Shown here piece after piece: positions 1 through 7,786 of a stretch of DNA of 18,071 nucleotides (position 1 is its first letter; each line of letters begins with the position of its first letter). This DNA is from JABDOU01 sp041567895 (lineage in GTDB: Bacteria > Actinomycetota > Acidimicrobiia > Spongiisociales > SHLN01): assembly GCA_041567895.1 (NCBI GenBank), contig JBFGAX010000055.1, positions 1-18,071 of the forward strand. Direction: 5' to 3'. The notes below the pieces were generated by a model. The model was not told where the DNA came from, made no database searches, and was given only the letters and a program-made list of their open reading frames with translations. A program made the position numbers and the translations under genes.

Positions 1-1
1 G

Positions 2-610
2 ACCGGATTCATGGGTACCGGAAAAACCACCGTCGGGCGTTTGCTCGCAACCCTCCTCGACTACGACTTTGTCGATACGGACGAGCTCATCGAGTCCCGT
101 CACGGCCCCATCAGCGAGATCTTCAAAAATAGCGGACAGGAGAAATTCAGGGAGCTGGAAGCGGCGATCGCGGCAGAACTCGCCGACACTACGGGTGCGG
201 TGATTGCAACCGGCGGCCGCATGATGCTCGATCGCGAAAACGCCGCCAACCTTGCGGCCGGGGCACATGTTTATTGTCTGGTCGCGAAGCCAGAAGACAT
301 CGCTGAACGCGTCGCCGGCTCGGATCGACCTCTCCTCGCTGAGCACGATGACCCGGCTGCGCGCATCGAACAACTGCTGAACGAACGCCACGCGGGATAC
401 AGCGAGTTTCGCGCCATAGATACGTCCGGGCGTACCCCGATCGAGGTTGCGGCCGATATTGTTCGCCAGGTTCGAGAAGCTCACGACCACCGGAGTCCGG
501 TCGGCCCGAGCAGCACCGCACCAGAAAAGCAAGGCCGGAGAGCCGTGCTGGCGGCATGGCGACGCTACCGGGCGCGAGGCCGACGCTACCGGGCGCGAGG
601 CCCTCGCTAG
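2..610 (+). CDS. Shikimate kinase-like P-loop kinase, 5' end outside window
   Basis: The family phosphorylates shikimate with ATP in chorismate synthesis. The first internal Met is at 11, but the frame is open to the window edge and reads TGF just before MGTGKTT. That is the usual strand before the Walker A loop, so the true start lies upstream. Visible motifs, numbered from that Met: Walker A GTGKT (3-7), DTD (22-24), the FR pair of the shikimate-binding helix (GQEKFRELE), TGGR, the lid RPLL, and YSEFR near the end of the domain. The third glycine of the canonical GGG substrate motif is replaced by Arg (TGGRMM), so substrate identity is less certain. The core ends near residue 160. About 40 further residues form a basic tail made partly by a 21-bp duplication. 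The stop overlaps the convergent hpt stop. Family membership is confident; exact substrate is not. Confidence 0.82.
   Translation, partial: TGFMGTGKTTVGRLLATLLDYDFVDTDELIESRHGPISEIFKNSGQEKFRELEAAIAAELADTTGAVIATGGRMMLDRENAANLAAGAHVYCLVAKPEDIAERVAGSDRPLLAEHDDPAARIEQLLNERHAGYSEFRAIDTSGRTPIEVAADIVRQVREAHDHRSPVGPSSTAPEKQGRRAVLAAWRRYRARGRRYRARGPR
561..602 (+). repeat. Two perfect 21-bp tandem copies in a kinase C-terminus
   Basis: Two identical 21-bp units (561-581 and 582-602) lie back to back just before the stop. Each encodes an RYRARG-type heptapeptide, so the duplication keeps the frame. It produces the Arg-rich tail of the kinase-like protein and looks recent because the copies are identical. 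Confidence 0.9.
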
Positions 611-1191
611 CTCATTGCATCTTTGTCAGATTCGTGTTCATCTGGATTCACGACGCAGATGTCGGGGAGGGTGCGAAATCGCTCGGCCCAGTCCAGACCG
701 TATCCGACCACCCATACGTCCGGGATGTCGAAGCCGAGGTAATCAACCGTAGCTTCGACTTCGGCCCTTTCCAGTTTGCGGACCAGCGCGCACGTTCGAA
801 GAGATGCCGGACCGCGGGCTGAAATGAGTTGCTGAAGATATGTGATCGTGTATCCGGTGTCCACGATGTCTTCAATCAACAAGACGTGAGCGCCGTTGAC
901 CGGGTGTCGTATGTCCATGATCAGTCGAACGTCGCCCGGATGATCGGTGCGTTTGGTTGCTCCGTAACTGCTCACGGCTATGAACTCGATTCGATGAGGA
1001 ACGGTGATCCGTCTCGCGAGATCAGCGAGAAAGATGAAAGAACCCTTGAGAACGCCGATGAGGACCAGTTCGTCGACTCCCTGATACTGCTGGTTGATCG
1101 CCGTCGCGAGTTCGTCGACTCTGGCGGCGATCCGGTCCGCAGAAATGAGAGGCTCGAGCTTGGGGGACGCGTGTTCCATGCCGACCACCAT
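607..1191 (-). CDS. hpt: Hypoxanthine (guanine) phosphoribosyltransferase
   Basis: Purine salvage enzyme that joins hypoxanthine or guanine to PRPP, giving IMP or GMP in the cytoplasm. The 194-residue product has every family landmark: the GVLKGS loop (46-51), the SSYG segment of the flexible loop (74-77), the PRPP motif LLIEDIVDTG (104-113) with acidic E107/D108 and D111, K139 in VRKLER for the purine ring, and DVWVVGYGLD (158-167). ATG at 1191 gives the longest frame. A second ATG at 1179 (MEHASP) has a GGTGG just upstream and could be the real start. The gene begins 10 bp after the stop of the upstream membrane protein on the same strand, so both are probably one transcript. Its TAG stop shares a CTAG with the convergent kinase stop. 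Confidence 0.95.
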   Translation of the reverse strand: MVVGMEHASPKLEPLISADRIAARVDELATAINQQYQGVDELVLIGVLKGSFIFLADLARRITVPHRIEFIAVSSYGATKRTDHPGDVRLIMDIRHPVNGAHVLLIEDIVDTGYTITYLQQLISARGPASLRTCALVRKLERAEVEATVDYLGFDIPDVWVVGYGLDWAERFRTLPDICVVNPDEHESDKDAMS

Positions 1192-1201
1192 ATACGCTAA
1201 G

Positions 1202-2467
1202 TCAGAACAAGAAGGCAGAGCCGAGCACAGTCACAACGATCACGACGAGCGCAGGCAAGGCGACTTTCCTGAGCCTTGCCGAACCGACAGCCATGACGAT
1301 GCCGCCTTTGACCAGGGTGTTCGTTGCTGCGGCCAGAGCTATGGCTGCGCCGGCCGTGGAATCTTCGACCGATCCATCGCCGCGGGAGAGTTCAGCCAGG
1401 GAAAGCGTGATCGCATCGACGTCGGCAATTCCGGACACCACTGCAGATGCATATACCCCGGCCTCCCCGAGCCATTCCGATGCTGCCTTGGCCACCACGA
1501 GAACGACACCGTAGATGAGTCCGAATTCGATCGCAGGTCGAAGGCGAAACGGATTCGAGAACGTGTTCGATTCGCCGTCTGAGGTCGCTTCTCCCCGGCG
1601 GAAGTACAGGAACGCTGCAATAGCCAACCCGCCCAACGCCCCGAGGGACATCGGGAGCCACACCTCGGAGAGCAACTCGAAATTCACAGCGGCAACCTCG
1701 ATGATGACCCTCACGAACATGATGGTCCAGGCCAGCAAAATCGCGAGCGCAAGAGGCCTCTCCAATCCTGAACTGTTCTGACTTCGTTCCGACATCGAGA
1801 CCGTGACGGCTGTCGACGAAACCAGCCCGCCAAGCAGGCCGGTCAAGCCGGTTCCCCGCCTCGGACCGACGACCTGGATCAGCACGTACCCGACGAACGA
1901 AAGGCCTGAGATGAACACGACCATCAACCCGACGTTGAACGGACTCGTGGCGTTCCAGGGCGACGGCCCGAACGTCTCCCGAGGCAGCAGCGGGAGAATG
2001 AGCGCGACCAGAATCGCGAACTTCACGGTCGCATAGACGTCGTCGCTGTCGATCTTCGACGCAAGCTTGCGAGTTTGCGGCTTGATCGCCAGGAGGGTCA
2101 TTGTTGCGACCCCGGCAGCTGCAGCAACGATGAGATCACCGACAACCGCCAGTCCGCCGGTCAGAAAGACCACGATCGCCGCGATTTCGGTCGTTTGCCC
2201 GACCTCTCCCTCCTCTAAGCCCGCCTGGTACGCCATCGCCACGAACACGCCGGTCACGAGCAGCGCGGCAACGAAGATCAAAGAATTGTCGAATAGCCAG
2301 CTCCCGTATGCAGAAAGTCCGCCACCGAGTCCCAGCAGGGCGAACGTGCGCGAGCCGGCGAACATCTCCTCGCTGCTGCCCACTTTGGCGTACTCGCGCT
2401 GCAGCCCTACCAACAGACCTATGCCAAGGCCTGCGCCTAATCGTCCAAATAGTTCTGCTAGTTCCAC
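1202..2467 (-). CDS. MgtC/SapB and DUF4010 family integral membrane protein
   Basis: A 421-residue, very hydrophobic protein with about 12 predicted membrane segments. The N-terminal part (about 1-135) carries the MgtC/SapB signature G-x-G-x-G-L-L-V-G-L-Q-R-E (10-24). The C-terminal part (about 180-410) matches the DUF4010 layout, with repeated small-residue helices and a SGIADVDAITLS segment. MgtC proteins are linked to magnesium limitation and ATPase control, but the function of the DUF4010 fusion type is not settled and I assign none. The start is GTG at 2467, preceded by a good AAGGTGAG ribosome site about 6 nt upstream. The gene is first in a probable two-gene unit with hpt. Its promoter should lie in the 229-bp divergent gap; I see no convincing hexamers there. 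Confidence 0.85.
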   Translation of the reverse strand: MELAELFGRLGAGLGIGLLVGLQREYAKVGSSEEMFAGSRTFALLGLGGGLSAYGSWLFDNSLIFVAALLVTGVFVAMAYQAGLEEGEVGQTTEIAAIVVFLTGGLAVVGDLIVAAAAGVATMTLLAIKPQTRKLASKIDSDDVYATVKFAILVALILPLLPRETFGPSPWNATSPFNVGLMVVFISGLSFVGYVLIQVVGPRRGTGLTGLLGGLVSSTAVTVSMSERSQNSSGLERPLALAILLAWTIMFVRVIIEVAAVNFELLSEVWLPMSLGALGGLAIAAFLYFRRGEATSDGESNTFSNPFRLRPAIEFGLIYGVVLVVAKAASEWLGEAGVYASAVVSGIADVDAITLSLAELSRGDGSVEDSTAGAAIALAAATNTLVKGGIVMAVGSARLRKVALPALVVIVVTVLGSAFLF

Positions 2468-2685
2468 GACGCTCTCACCTTTTTACGAGAATCGACCGGC
2501 TCAGAGCCTTTACCAACAGCGTCTCGCCATGCCGGAACGACGCTAGCCCATCAGGCTGTCCCGGTCGACCTCCAATGGTTCGGTCGTGCCGAGTGGTGTC
2601 ATGGCAGATTGTTCGCACCAGCCTTCGCTAGCGTCGAGGCAAGTCATGGTGTCCCAATCACCGAACCTGGACTCGAATGTGCCAG

Positions 2686-2691
2686 TATGAC
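2686..2691 (+). promoter_or_regulatory. Possible -10 element for leaderless DUF1015 transcript
   Basis: TATGAC matches four of six positions of the -10 consensus. It is placed so that transcription would begin at or next to the ATG at 2697, and no Shine-Dalgarno sequence lies between. No good -35 element is visible, so this is tentative. Confidence 0.3.
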
Positions 2692-2696
2692 GCCCC

Positions 2697-3857
2697 ATGA
2701 CCTCACTTCTGCAACCTTTCACCGGCTATGTGCCTGCAGCTGAATTCGCTCGAAGGGTCGTGGGTCCACCGGTTTCCACTCTCTCCCCGGATCAACGTGA
2801 AGCGGCACGGCTCGATCCCCTCAGCTTCCGACATGTCGTCGGCAAAGGTGCAGGAACCTCGGTCGAAGAAGCACAGCAGTGGGTGCGAGCCTGCAATGAA
2901 CAGGGAGTCCTGCGTCCAGTGGGGCCGGCGTTGCTGGTGTATCGACTGACCGACGGAGCAACATCGGTGACCGGGTTGATTGGTGAGGTGTCGATAGCTG
3001 CGTACGACTCGGGTTTGATCAAGCGACATGAAACGACCATAAGCCGGACCGAACTCAAGATGGCGCGGTACATGCGCAAGACACGCGTATATGGCAATCC
3101 TGTAGCTCTGGCATACCGCGAGAACGAGATCGTTTCCAACAGTATCTCAGCACGCGTGTCTGCCGAAGCTGACTACTCGTTCGATGCCGCGGACGGATCA
3201 AGACATCAAATGTGGAAGATTGAAGGCGAAGCCGCCGCCAGCATCTGCCAACAGTTTCGGGACGAGCTCTATATCACGGACGGACATCACCGGTTGGCGG
3301 CGGCTTCCCATGTCGCTGCCAGGGAAGGTCGGCTGGACCCCCACCTTCCCGCCGGGCTGTTCTCATCAGGTGAACTCCACGTGCGGTCCTTCGCTCGCTG
3401 CATCGTCGATCCTGACATCGATGTTGGGGAAATCGTTGCCCGCATCCGCGATGATCACGTCCTCGAGCCCATCTCTCGATCGGAGATCAGACCGTCTGGA
3501 CGCTTCGAGTTCGGCGTCGAGCTCGGAGGCGAAACGTACCGTATGCGCATACGCCCGGAGCTCATACCGAACGATGTTTACCAGTCACTAGACGTGAATC
3601 TGCTTCAGGATCTCATTCTCGAACCGCTTTTCGGTGTCACGAATCCGCGCAACGATCCGAGACTTCATTTCATAGCCGACCAACCGGGCGCCGATGAAGA
3701 CCAGCTCGGGTGTCAAGCGTGGTTCCTACCGTATCCAGCTTCTATAGCAGATGTGATGACCGTCGCTGATTCCGGGCTCGCAATGCCGCCCAAGTCGACC
3801 CTGTTTACTCCAAAACTCCCGAGCGGCCTTGTGATTCGAGAACTGGACAGGACCTGA
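2697..3857 (+). CDS. DUF1015 family protein
   Basis: A 386-residue soluble protein of the DUF1015 family, whose biochemical role is not firmly established. Characteristic parts are the N-terminal DPLSFRHVV stretch, the mid-region KRHE with a following K-x-x-R-x-M helix (IKRHETT...MARYM), and above all ITDGHHRLAAA, with D195-G196-H197-H198-R199. The DGHHR motif resembles the DG-x-HR motif of ParB/sulfiredoxin-fold proteins, some of which are nucleotide-dependent kinases or NTPases, so a phosphotransfer role is possible but inferred. No signal peptide or membrane segment is visible. No ribosome site precedes ATG 2697. A TATGAC hexamer ends 5 bp before it, which suggests leaderless translation. 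The stop is 2 bp from the convergent lipoprotein stop. Confidence 0.85.
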   Translation: MTSLLQPFTGYVPAAEFARRVVGPPVSTLSPDQREAARLDPLSFRHVVGKGAGTSVEEAQQWVRACNEQGVLRPVGPALLVYRLTDGATSVTGLIGEVSIAAYDSGLIKRHETTISRTELKMARYMRKTRVYGNPVALAYRENEIVSNSISARVSAEADYSFDAADGSRHQMWKIEGEAAASICQQFRDELYITDGHHRLAAASHVAAREGRLDPHLPAGLFSSGELHVRSFARCIVDPDIDVGEIVARIRDDHVLEPISRSEIRPSGRFEFGVELGGETYRMRIRPELIPNDVYQSLDVNLLQDLILEPLFGVTNPRNDPRLHFIADQPGADEDQLGCQAWFLPYPASIADVMTVADSGLAMPPKSTLFTPKLPSGLVIRELDRT

Positions 3858-3859
3858 AA

Positions 3860-4762
3860 TCAGCCGTTCATGGCTTCGAGAAAGGTATCCGGATTGATCC
3901 GGAAGGAAATTAGGAAGTCTTCGAGCTCGGCCATCGGAGCGGTTTCCAAATCTTCGATGTAGATCGACGTAGAGGCGTCGATCGTGTAGTTGCCGATTTC
4001 CATGACAAGCCGGTCGCTGAGGATGTCCCCGGATTCGCTCACCGTTGCTACCAAACGCACGGCACGATCCGCTCCCGGTATCACCACCTCGCTGTACCAC
4101 GGATCGGGATAGTCGTAACCGAGATCTTCGAACTGCTGAAGTTGTTCGGCGAGAATTTGGTCAATCACATTGCCATCGCGAACGAACGTTCCATACGAGG
4201 TGAAGAATGCTTCTTCGAGAAATCCTTCGACCGGATCGCGTGGCGTGATGCGTTCACTGAAGGTCCATACTCCGGTTGTGGGGATGCGATAAGAAACGCC
4301 GGGAATCTGACGATCCAGTCTGCCCGATTCGGTCGATAGGAACAATGCGGCTATGTATCCACACCTTGTGCCACCGGGCTGCTGAACCGCTACCCACCAG
4401 AATTCGGCGCCGTCGTACCCCAGAGTGGCTGGATAGATGTCAACCACGGATCCCGCGTCGATTTTCGCCAACTCCTGGCTGTCGACCGTCGCATCGCCAC
4501 GAAGTCGGACCCAATTGTCGACGCCGGTCACCGTCGCCTGGGATGGTGACTGATCCGCCGGACATTCGATGCCGGCGGGAACAAGAGTCGTCGTCGTCGT
4601 CGATGTTGTGGTAGTCGTCGTTGAGGTAGCTTCGACCGCCGTTGTAGACGAGGTTGACGAAGCAGCAGGCAAGGTGGTGTCTGAGGCTGACCCTCCACAG
4701 GCGGATATCACGAGTCCGGCCAGAGCAATGAGCGCCGACCCGCTGCGTCTTGTCAGTTGCAT
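3860..4762 (-). CDS. Secreted lipoprotein with Thr-rich linker and SH3-like domain
   Basis: A 300-residue exported lipoprotein of unknown function. The N-terminus has Arg5-Arg6, a hydrophobic core, and a lipobox ISAC with Cys22, so it should be lipid-anchored outside the membrane. Residues 28-60 are a Ser/Thr tether that includes two runs of five or six threonines. A bacterial SH3-like domain follows at about 76-143 (NWVRLR...W-W-V-A-V...RCGYIAALFLS). The remaining about 150 residues (SYRIPTTGVW...) match nothing I recognise; they contain an acidic stretch and could be a small globular domain. Such SH3 domains often bind peptidoglycan or peptides, so envelope attachment is a reasonable inference. 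ATG at 4762 has a strong GGAGG 7 nt upstream, which fixes the start. Divergent from the M13 peptidase gene. Confidence 0.8.
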   Translation of the reverse strand: MQLTRRSGSALIALAGLVISACGGSASDTTLPAASSTSSTTAVEATSTTTTTTSTTTTTLVPAGIECPADQSPSQATVTGVDNWVRLRGDATVDSQELAKIDAGSVVDIYPATLGYDGAEFWWVAVQQPGGTRCGYIAALFLSTESGRLDRQIPGVSYRIPTTGVWTFSERITPRDPVEGFLEEAFFTSYGTFVRDGNVIDQILAEQLQQFEDLGYDYPDPWYSEVVIPGADRAVRLVATVSESGDILSDRLVMEIGNYTIDASTSIYIEDLETAPMAELEDFLISFRINPDTFLEAMNG

Positions 4763-4920
4763 GCCGATTCCTCCGTGCTCGCCCGATCAACCGGGGCGTC
4801 GGAGAAGTATTGCAGCTTCGACAGCAATGGAGGACGTTTCAGCAGCGTTCGGGTCCGGCTCGGTTGCCCGGCGCGAAAATATCGAGCTGTTCTCTCTTCG
4901 ATCAGTTAACTTTGCGCACC

Positions 4921-6891
4921 ATGACCACCCTCCCCAACCCGGACGACCTGGTTTTCACCCTCAGCGACATGGATCCGTCGGTCTCACCGGGTTCAGACTT
5001 CTACCAGTTCGCCAATGGTGGATGGTTGGAGAGCAACCCGGTTCCGGACGACTACCCGAGGTGGGCTGCGTTCGACGAAGTACGGGTTGCCAACGAAAAC
5101 CTGCTTCATGGACTGTTTCGTGCTGCGGCCGACGCTTCTGGCGAACCCCGGACGGCAGCACGATGGTGCGGCGTTTTCTATCGCGCCGGAATGGATACAG
5201 CAGCAATCGAGTCTGCTGGCCTGAGTCCGATTCAGCCACTGCTGGATCGTATTGATGAGGTGGAAAGCGTGACAGACCTCAGCGAGGCCGCTTCCGAATT
5301 TCTGCCGCTCGGGCTGGCACTACCCATAGGCGGCGGCGTCGTGCCGGACTTCGACGACAGCAGTCGCCATCTGCTCTATCTCGGCTCGGGCGGCATGGGT
5401 CTCCCCGAGCGCGATTACTACTTCCGTGAAGACGAACAGTCGGAGCGGCTACGCGAGCAATATCTGAAGCACATCGAGACCATGCTGGATCTGAGTGGCC
5501 ATGCCAAACCGGACGTAGCCGCCGAAAAGGTCCTCACCTTCGAAACGGCCCTTGCAGAATTTGCCTACACAGCCGCCCAACAGCGAGACATGGATCTCGT
5601 GCTCAACCGTCGGGCTGTCTCAGAGTTGGACGATTTGATGCCGCACTTCGGCCTCATCGGATTCCTGGAACGTTTCGGCGCAACTGATATTCAGGCCGTC
5701 AACGTGGCCAACCCTGGCTTTTTCGCTGCAGCCGACGACCTGCTCGCGCAATCCGATATTCCAACGTTGCGAGCCTGGGCACGATGGCAGATTTTGTCGA
5801 GTACTGCCTCATCCCTGACATCTGCGTTCGAAGAAGAGGCATTTCGTTTCTACGGGCAGATCCTCGGTGGCCAGAAACAGCAGCGAGAACGTTGGAAGCG
5901 AGTCCTGCGCGCCGCTTCTGCAGATCTCGACCAGCTGGTAGCCCAGTTGTACGTCGAAGAAGCCTTCAGCCCGGAGGCAAAGGCCAGGGCAGAGGAGATG
6001 GTTGGTCACATCATCGAGTCGATGCGTCGCGCCATCGCCGGCCTCACGTGGATGTCTGAGGACACCAAGCACGCTGCCACCCGCAAGCTCGACGGTTTCG
6101 TGGCCAAGCTCGGCTACCCGGATGAGTGGCGCGACTACTCCTCACTCGACCTCGGCCACGGCCCATATGCCTCTGTTCGTCTCGCGGCCAGGCGTTTTGA
6201 GTTCGATCGCAAGCTGAAAGAACTCCATGAGCCGGTTAATCCTCACGAGTGGGAAATGGGGGCTCACGAAGTGAATGCCTATTACCACCCACTCCGCAAC
6301 GAGATCGTTTTTCCCGCAGGCATTCTGCAGCCTCCGTTCTTTCAAGCTGACGCTGACGACGCCGTGAACTACGGAGGAATAGGCGCGGTCATCGGACACG
6401 AGATCACGCACGGGTTCGACGATATGGGAAGCCGTTTTGACGCCTCCGGAAACTTCGCGAACTGGTGGTCAGAACACGATCGAGAAGAGTTCGAACGCCG
6501 CGCACAGGTACTGGTAGACCAATTCGCTCAGTACGAACCGCTGGACGGATTATTCGTGAACGGCGAGTTGACGCTCGGCGAAAACATCGCCGACCTGGGG
6601 GGCGTGACAATTGCGTACGACGCGCTCCAGGACGCGCTTGCCCGAAGCGAAAAGGAACCTGTCGGCGGCCTCACCCCGGAGCAACGGTTTTTCCTTGCCT
6701 ACGCCCGGGTGTGGAGAACGAACTCGACGGAGGAACATCTCAGACTTGCCGTGCAAACGGACCCCCATGCCCCCGGCCAGTATCGGTGCAACGGTCCCCT
6801 GGGCAATCTCGAGGCGTTTGCAAAAGCGTTTAACCTGCCGAACGATGCCGGGATCATGAGACCAGAAGACCAGCGCGCCAAGGTGTGGTAG
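4921..6891 (+). CDS. M13 family zinc endopeptidase (PepO/neprilysin-like)
   Basis: A 656-residue metallopeptidase that cleaves small and medium oligopeptides. The N-terminal peptidase domain starts at about residue 16 (PGSDFYQFANGGWL). The catalytic domain shows substrate-binding N452-A-Y-Y, the zinc motif H493-E494-x-x-H497, the third zinc ligand E554 and D558 in GENIAD, and the family ending RxNGPLxN...F...VW. All catalytic residues are present and length is normal. Neprilysin-type homologues have a membrane anchor; here there is no signal peptide or transmembrane segment, so it is probably cytoplasmic like PepO. The frame is open back to 4750, but the upstream part overlaps the divergent gene and lacks family features. 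ATG 4921 is chosen because homology begins shortly after it. No ribosome site is seen; a weak TAACTT at 4907-4912 could allow leaderless initiation. Confidence 0.93.
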   Translation: MTTLPNPDDLVFTLSDMDPSVSPGSDFYQFANGGWLESNPVPDDYPRWAAFDEVRVANENLLHGLFRAAADASGEPRTAARWCGVFYRAGMDTAAIESAGLSPIQPLLDRIDEVESVTDLSEAASEFLPLGLALPIGGGVVPDFDDSSRHLLYLGSGGMGLPERDYYFREDEQSERLREQYLKHIETMLDLSGHAKPDVAAEKVLTFETALAEFAYTAAQQRDMDLVLNRRAVSELDDLMPHFGLIGFLERFGATDIQAVNVANPGFFAAADDLLAQSDIPTLRAWARWQILSSTASSLTSAFEEEAFRFYGQILGGQKQQRERWKRVLRAASADLDQLVAQLYVEEAFSPEAKARAEEMVGHIIESMRRAIAGLTWMSEDTKHAATRKLDGFVAKLGYPDEWRDYSSLDLGHGPYASVRLAARRFEFDRKLKELHEPVNPHEWEMGAHEVNAYYHPLRNEIVFPAGILQPPFFQADADDAVNYGGIGAVIGHEITHGFDDMGSRFDASGNFANWWSEHDREEFERRAQVLVDQFAQYEPLDGLFVNGELTLGENIADLGGVTIAYDALQDALARSEKEPVGGLTPEQRFFLAYARVWRTNSTEEHLRLAVQTDPHAPGQYRCNGPLGNLEAFAKAFNLPNDAGIMRPEDQRAKVW

Positions 6892-6973
6892 CAAGAAATC
6901 GCACACCGCCCGCTGCATGTGATCCGACGACCCGATTGCTTCGAATACAGAAGCATCCAATGAGGGAGAAACT

Positions 6974-7714
6974 GTGAAGACCGACAAATTGAGACTGTAC
7001 AACCTGATGATGGGCGGACTGCACGCCGTACAGGGTGTTCTCGTGCTTTTGTTGTCGAATGGATTCGCGCTGCCGGTGACGGCCACCCTTGCCGAAGGTC
7101 CGCCCGGGACACCTTTATCCGACCCGACCACTCTCTTTGAGATCCCCGTGGGAGCCGGAGTTGCTCTGTTCTTGTTTCTGTCCGCCGTCTTCCACTGGAT
7201 CATCATTTCGCCACCCTTCTACGACCGTTATCTGGAAGGCTTGGCGCAGCATCGCAACTTTTTCCGCTGGGTCGAGTACTCGCTGTCATCATCGGTGATG
7301 ATCGTTCTCATCGCCGCACTCGTCGGAATCAGCGACATCGCAGCGGTCGTGGCGCTCTTCGGCGTCAACGCAGCGATGATCCTCTTCGGAGCTCTTCAAG
7401 AGAAATATGAGGAGCCAGGTGGATCACTTCTTCCCTTCTGGTTCGGAAGTCTCGCCGGAATCACGCCGTGGATAGCGATCACGATCTATCTCACTACCCC
7501 GATGTCGGATGCCAATCCTCCCGGTTTCGTATACGGGATCTTCTTTTCGCTCTTCTTTTTCTTCAACACGTTCGCCATCAATCAATGGCTGCAGTACCGC
7601 CAGATCGGAAAGTGGCGTGACTACCTCTATGGGGAGCGCACGTACATTCTCCTGAGCCTCCTTGCGAAATCGGCGCTTGCGTGGCAGGTGTTCGCCGGAA
7701 CCCTCGCGTCATGA
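6974..7714 (+). CDS. Heliorhodopsin (retinal-binding light-sensing membrane protein)
   Basis: A 246-residue seven-helix protein. Approximate helices: 8-29, 56-79, 95-117, 122-142, 152-174, 183-206, 220-244. Heliorhodopsins bind all-trans retinal, sit inverted (N-terminus inside) and lack clear ion pumping; their role is thought to be sensory or regulatory. The retinal lysine is K232 in LLAKSALAWQVFAG, with S228 one turn before. The counterion is E101 in RWVEYS, preceded by W99. Inner-cavity histidines H17 and H74 are present. Their spacing matches the founding heliorhodopsin 48C12 (H23, H80, W105, E107, S237, K241) with a constant offset of 6 up to helix 3 and 9 at helix 7. The long loop between helices 1 and 2 (about 30-55) is also typical. 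GTG 6974 follows an AGGGAG ribosome site. It lies 82 bp after the peptidase and 72 bp before the aldehyde dehydrogenase. Confidence 0.95.
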   Translation: MKTDKLRLYNLMMGGLHAVQGVLVLLLSNGFALPVTATLAEGPPGTPLSDPTTLFEIPVGAGVALFLFLSAVFHWIIISPPFYDRYLEGLAQHRNFFRWVEYSLSSSVMIVLIAALVGISDIAAVVALFGVNAAMILFGALQEKYEEPGGSLLPFWFGSLAGITPWIAITIYLTTPMSDANPPGFVYGIFFSLFFFFNTFAINQWLQYRQIGKWRDYLYGERTYILLSLLAKSALAWQVFAGTLAS

Positions 7715-7786
7715 TTTTGCGCCCGTAGATGGCGCCGCACCGTATTCTCCACGGTGATCCATGAAAACCAATAGGGAGCATGATCG

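Noticed and set aside
4750..4920. 57-residue N-terminal extension of the M13 peptidase
   Set aside because: It would overlap the start of the divergent lipoprotein gene and contains no signal peptide or family sequence; homology begins just after 4921.
6974..7714. Proton-pumping type-1 rhodopsin (actinorhodopsin)
   Set aside because: The helix-3 pump motif with Asp counterion and proton donor is absent; helix 3 has RWVEYS and helix 7 LLAKSALAWQ, as in heliorhodopsins.
7738..7756. Hairpin CACCGT/ACGGTG between heliorhodopsin and ALDH as a terminator
   Set aside because: Only six base pairs and no U-run; too weak to claim that it separates the two genes.
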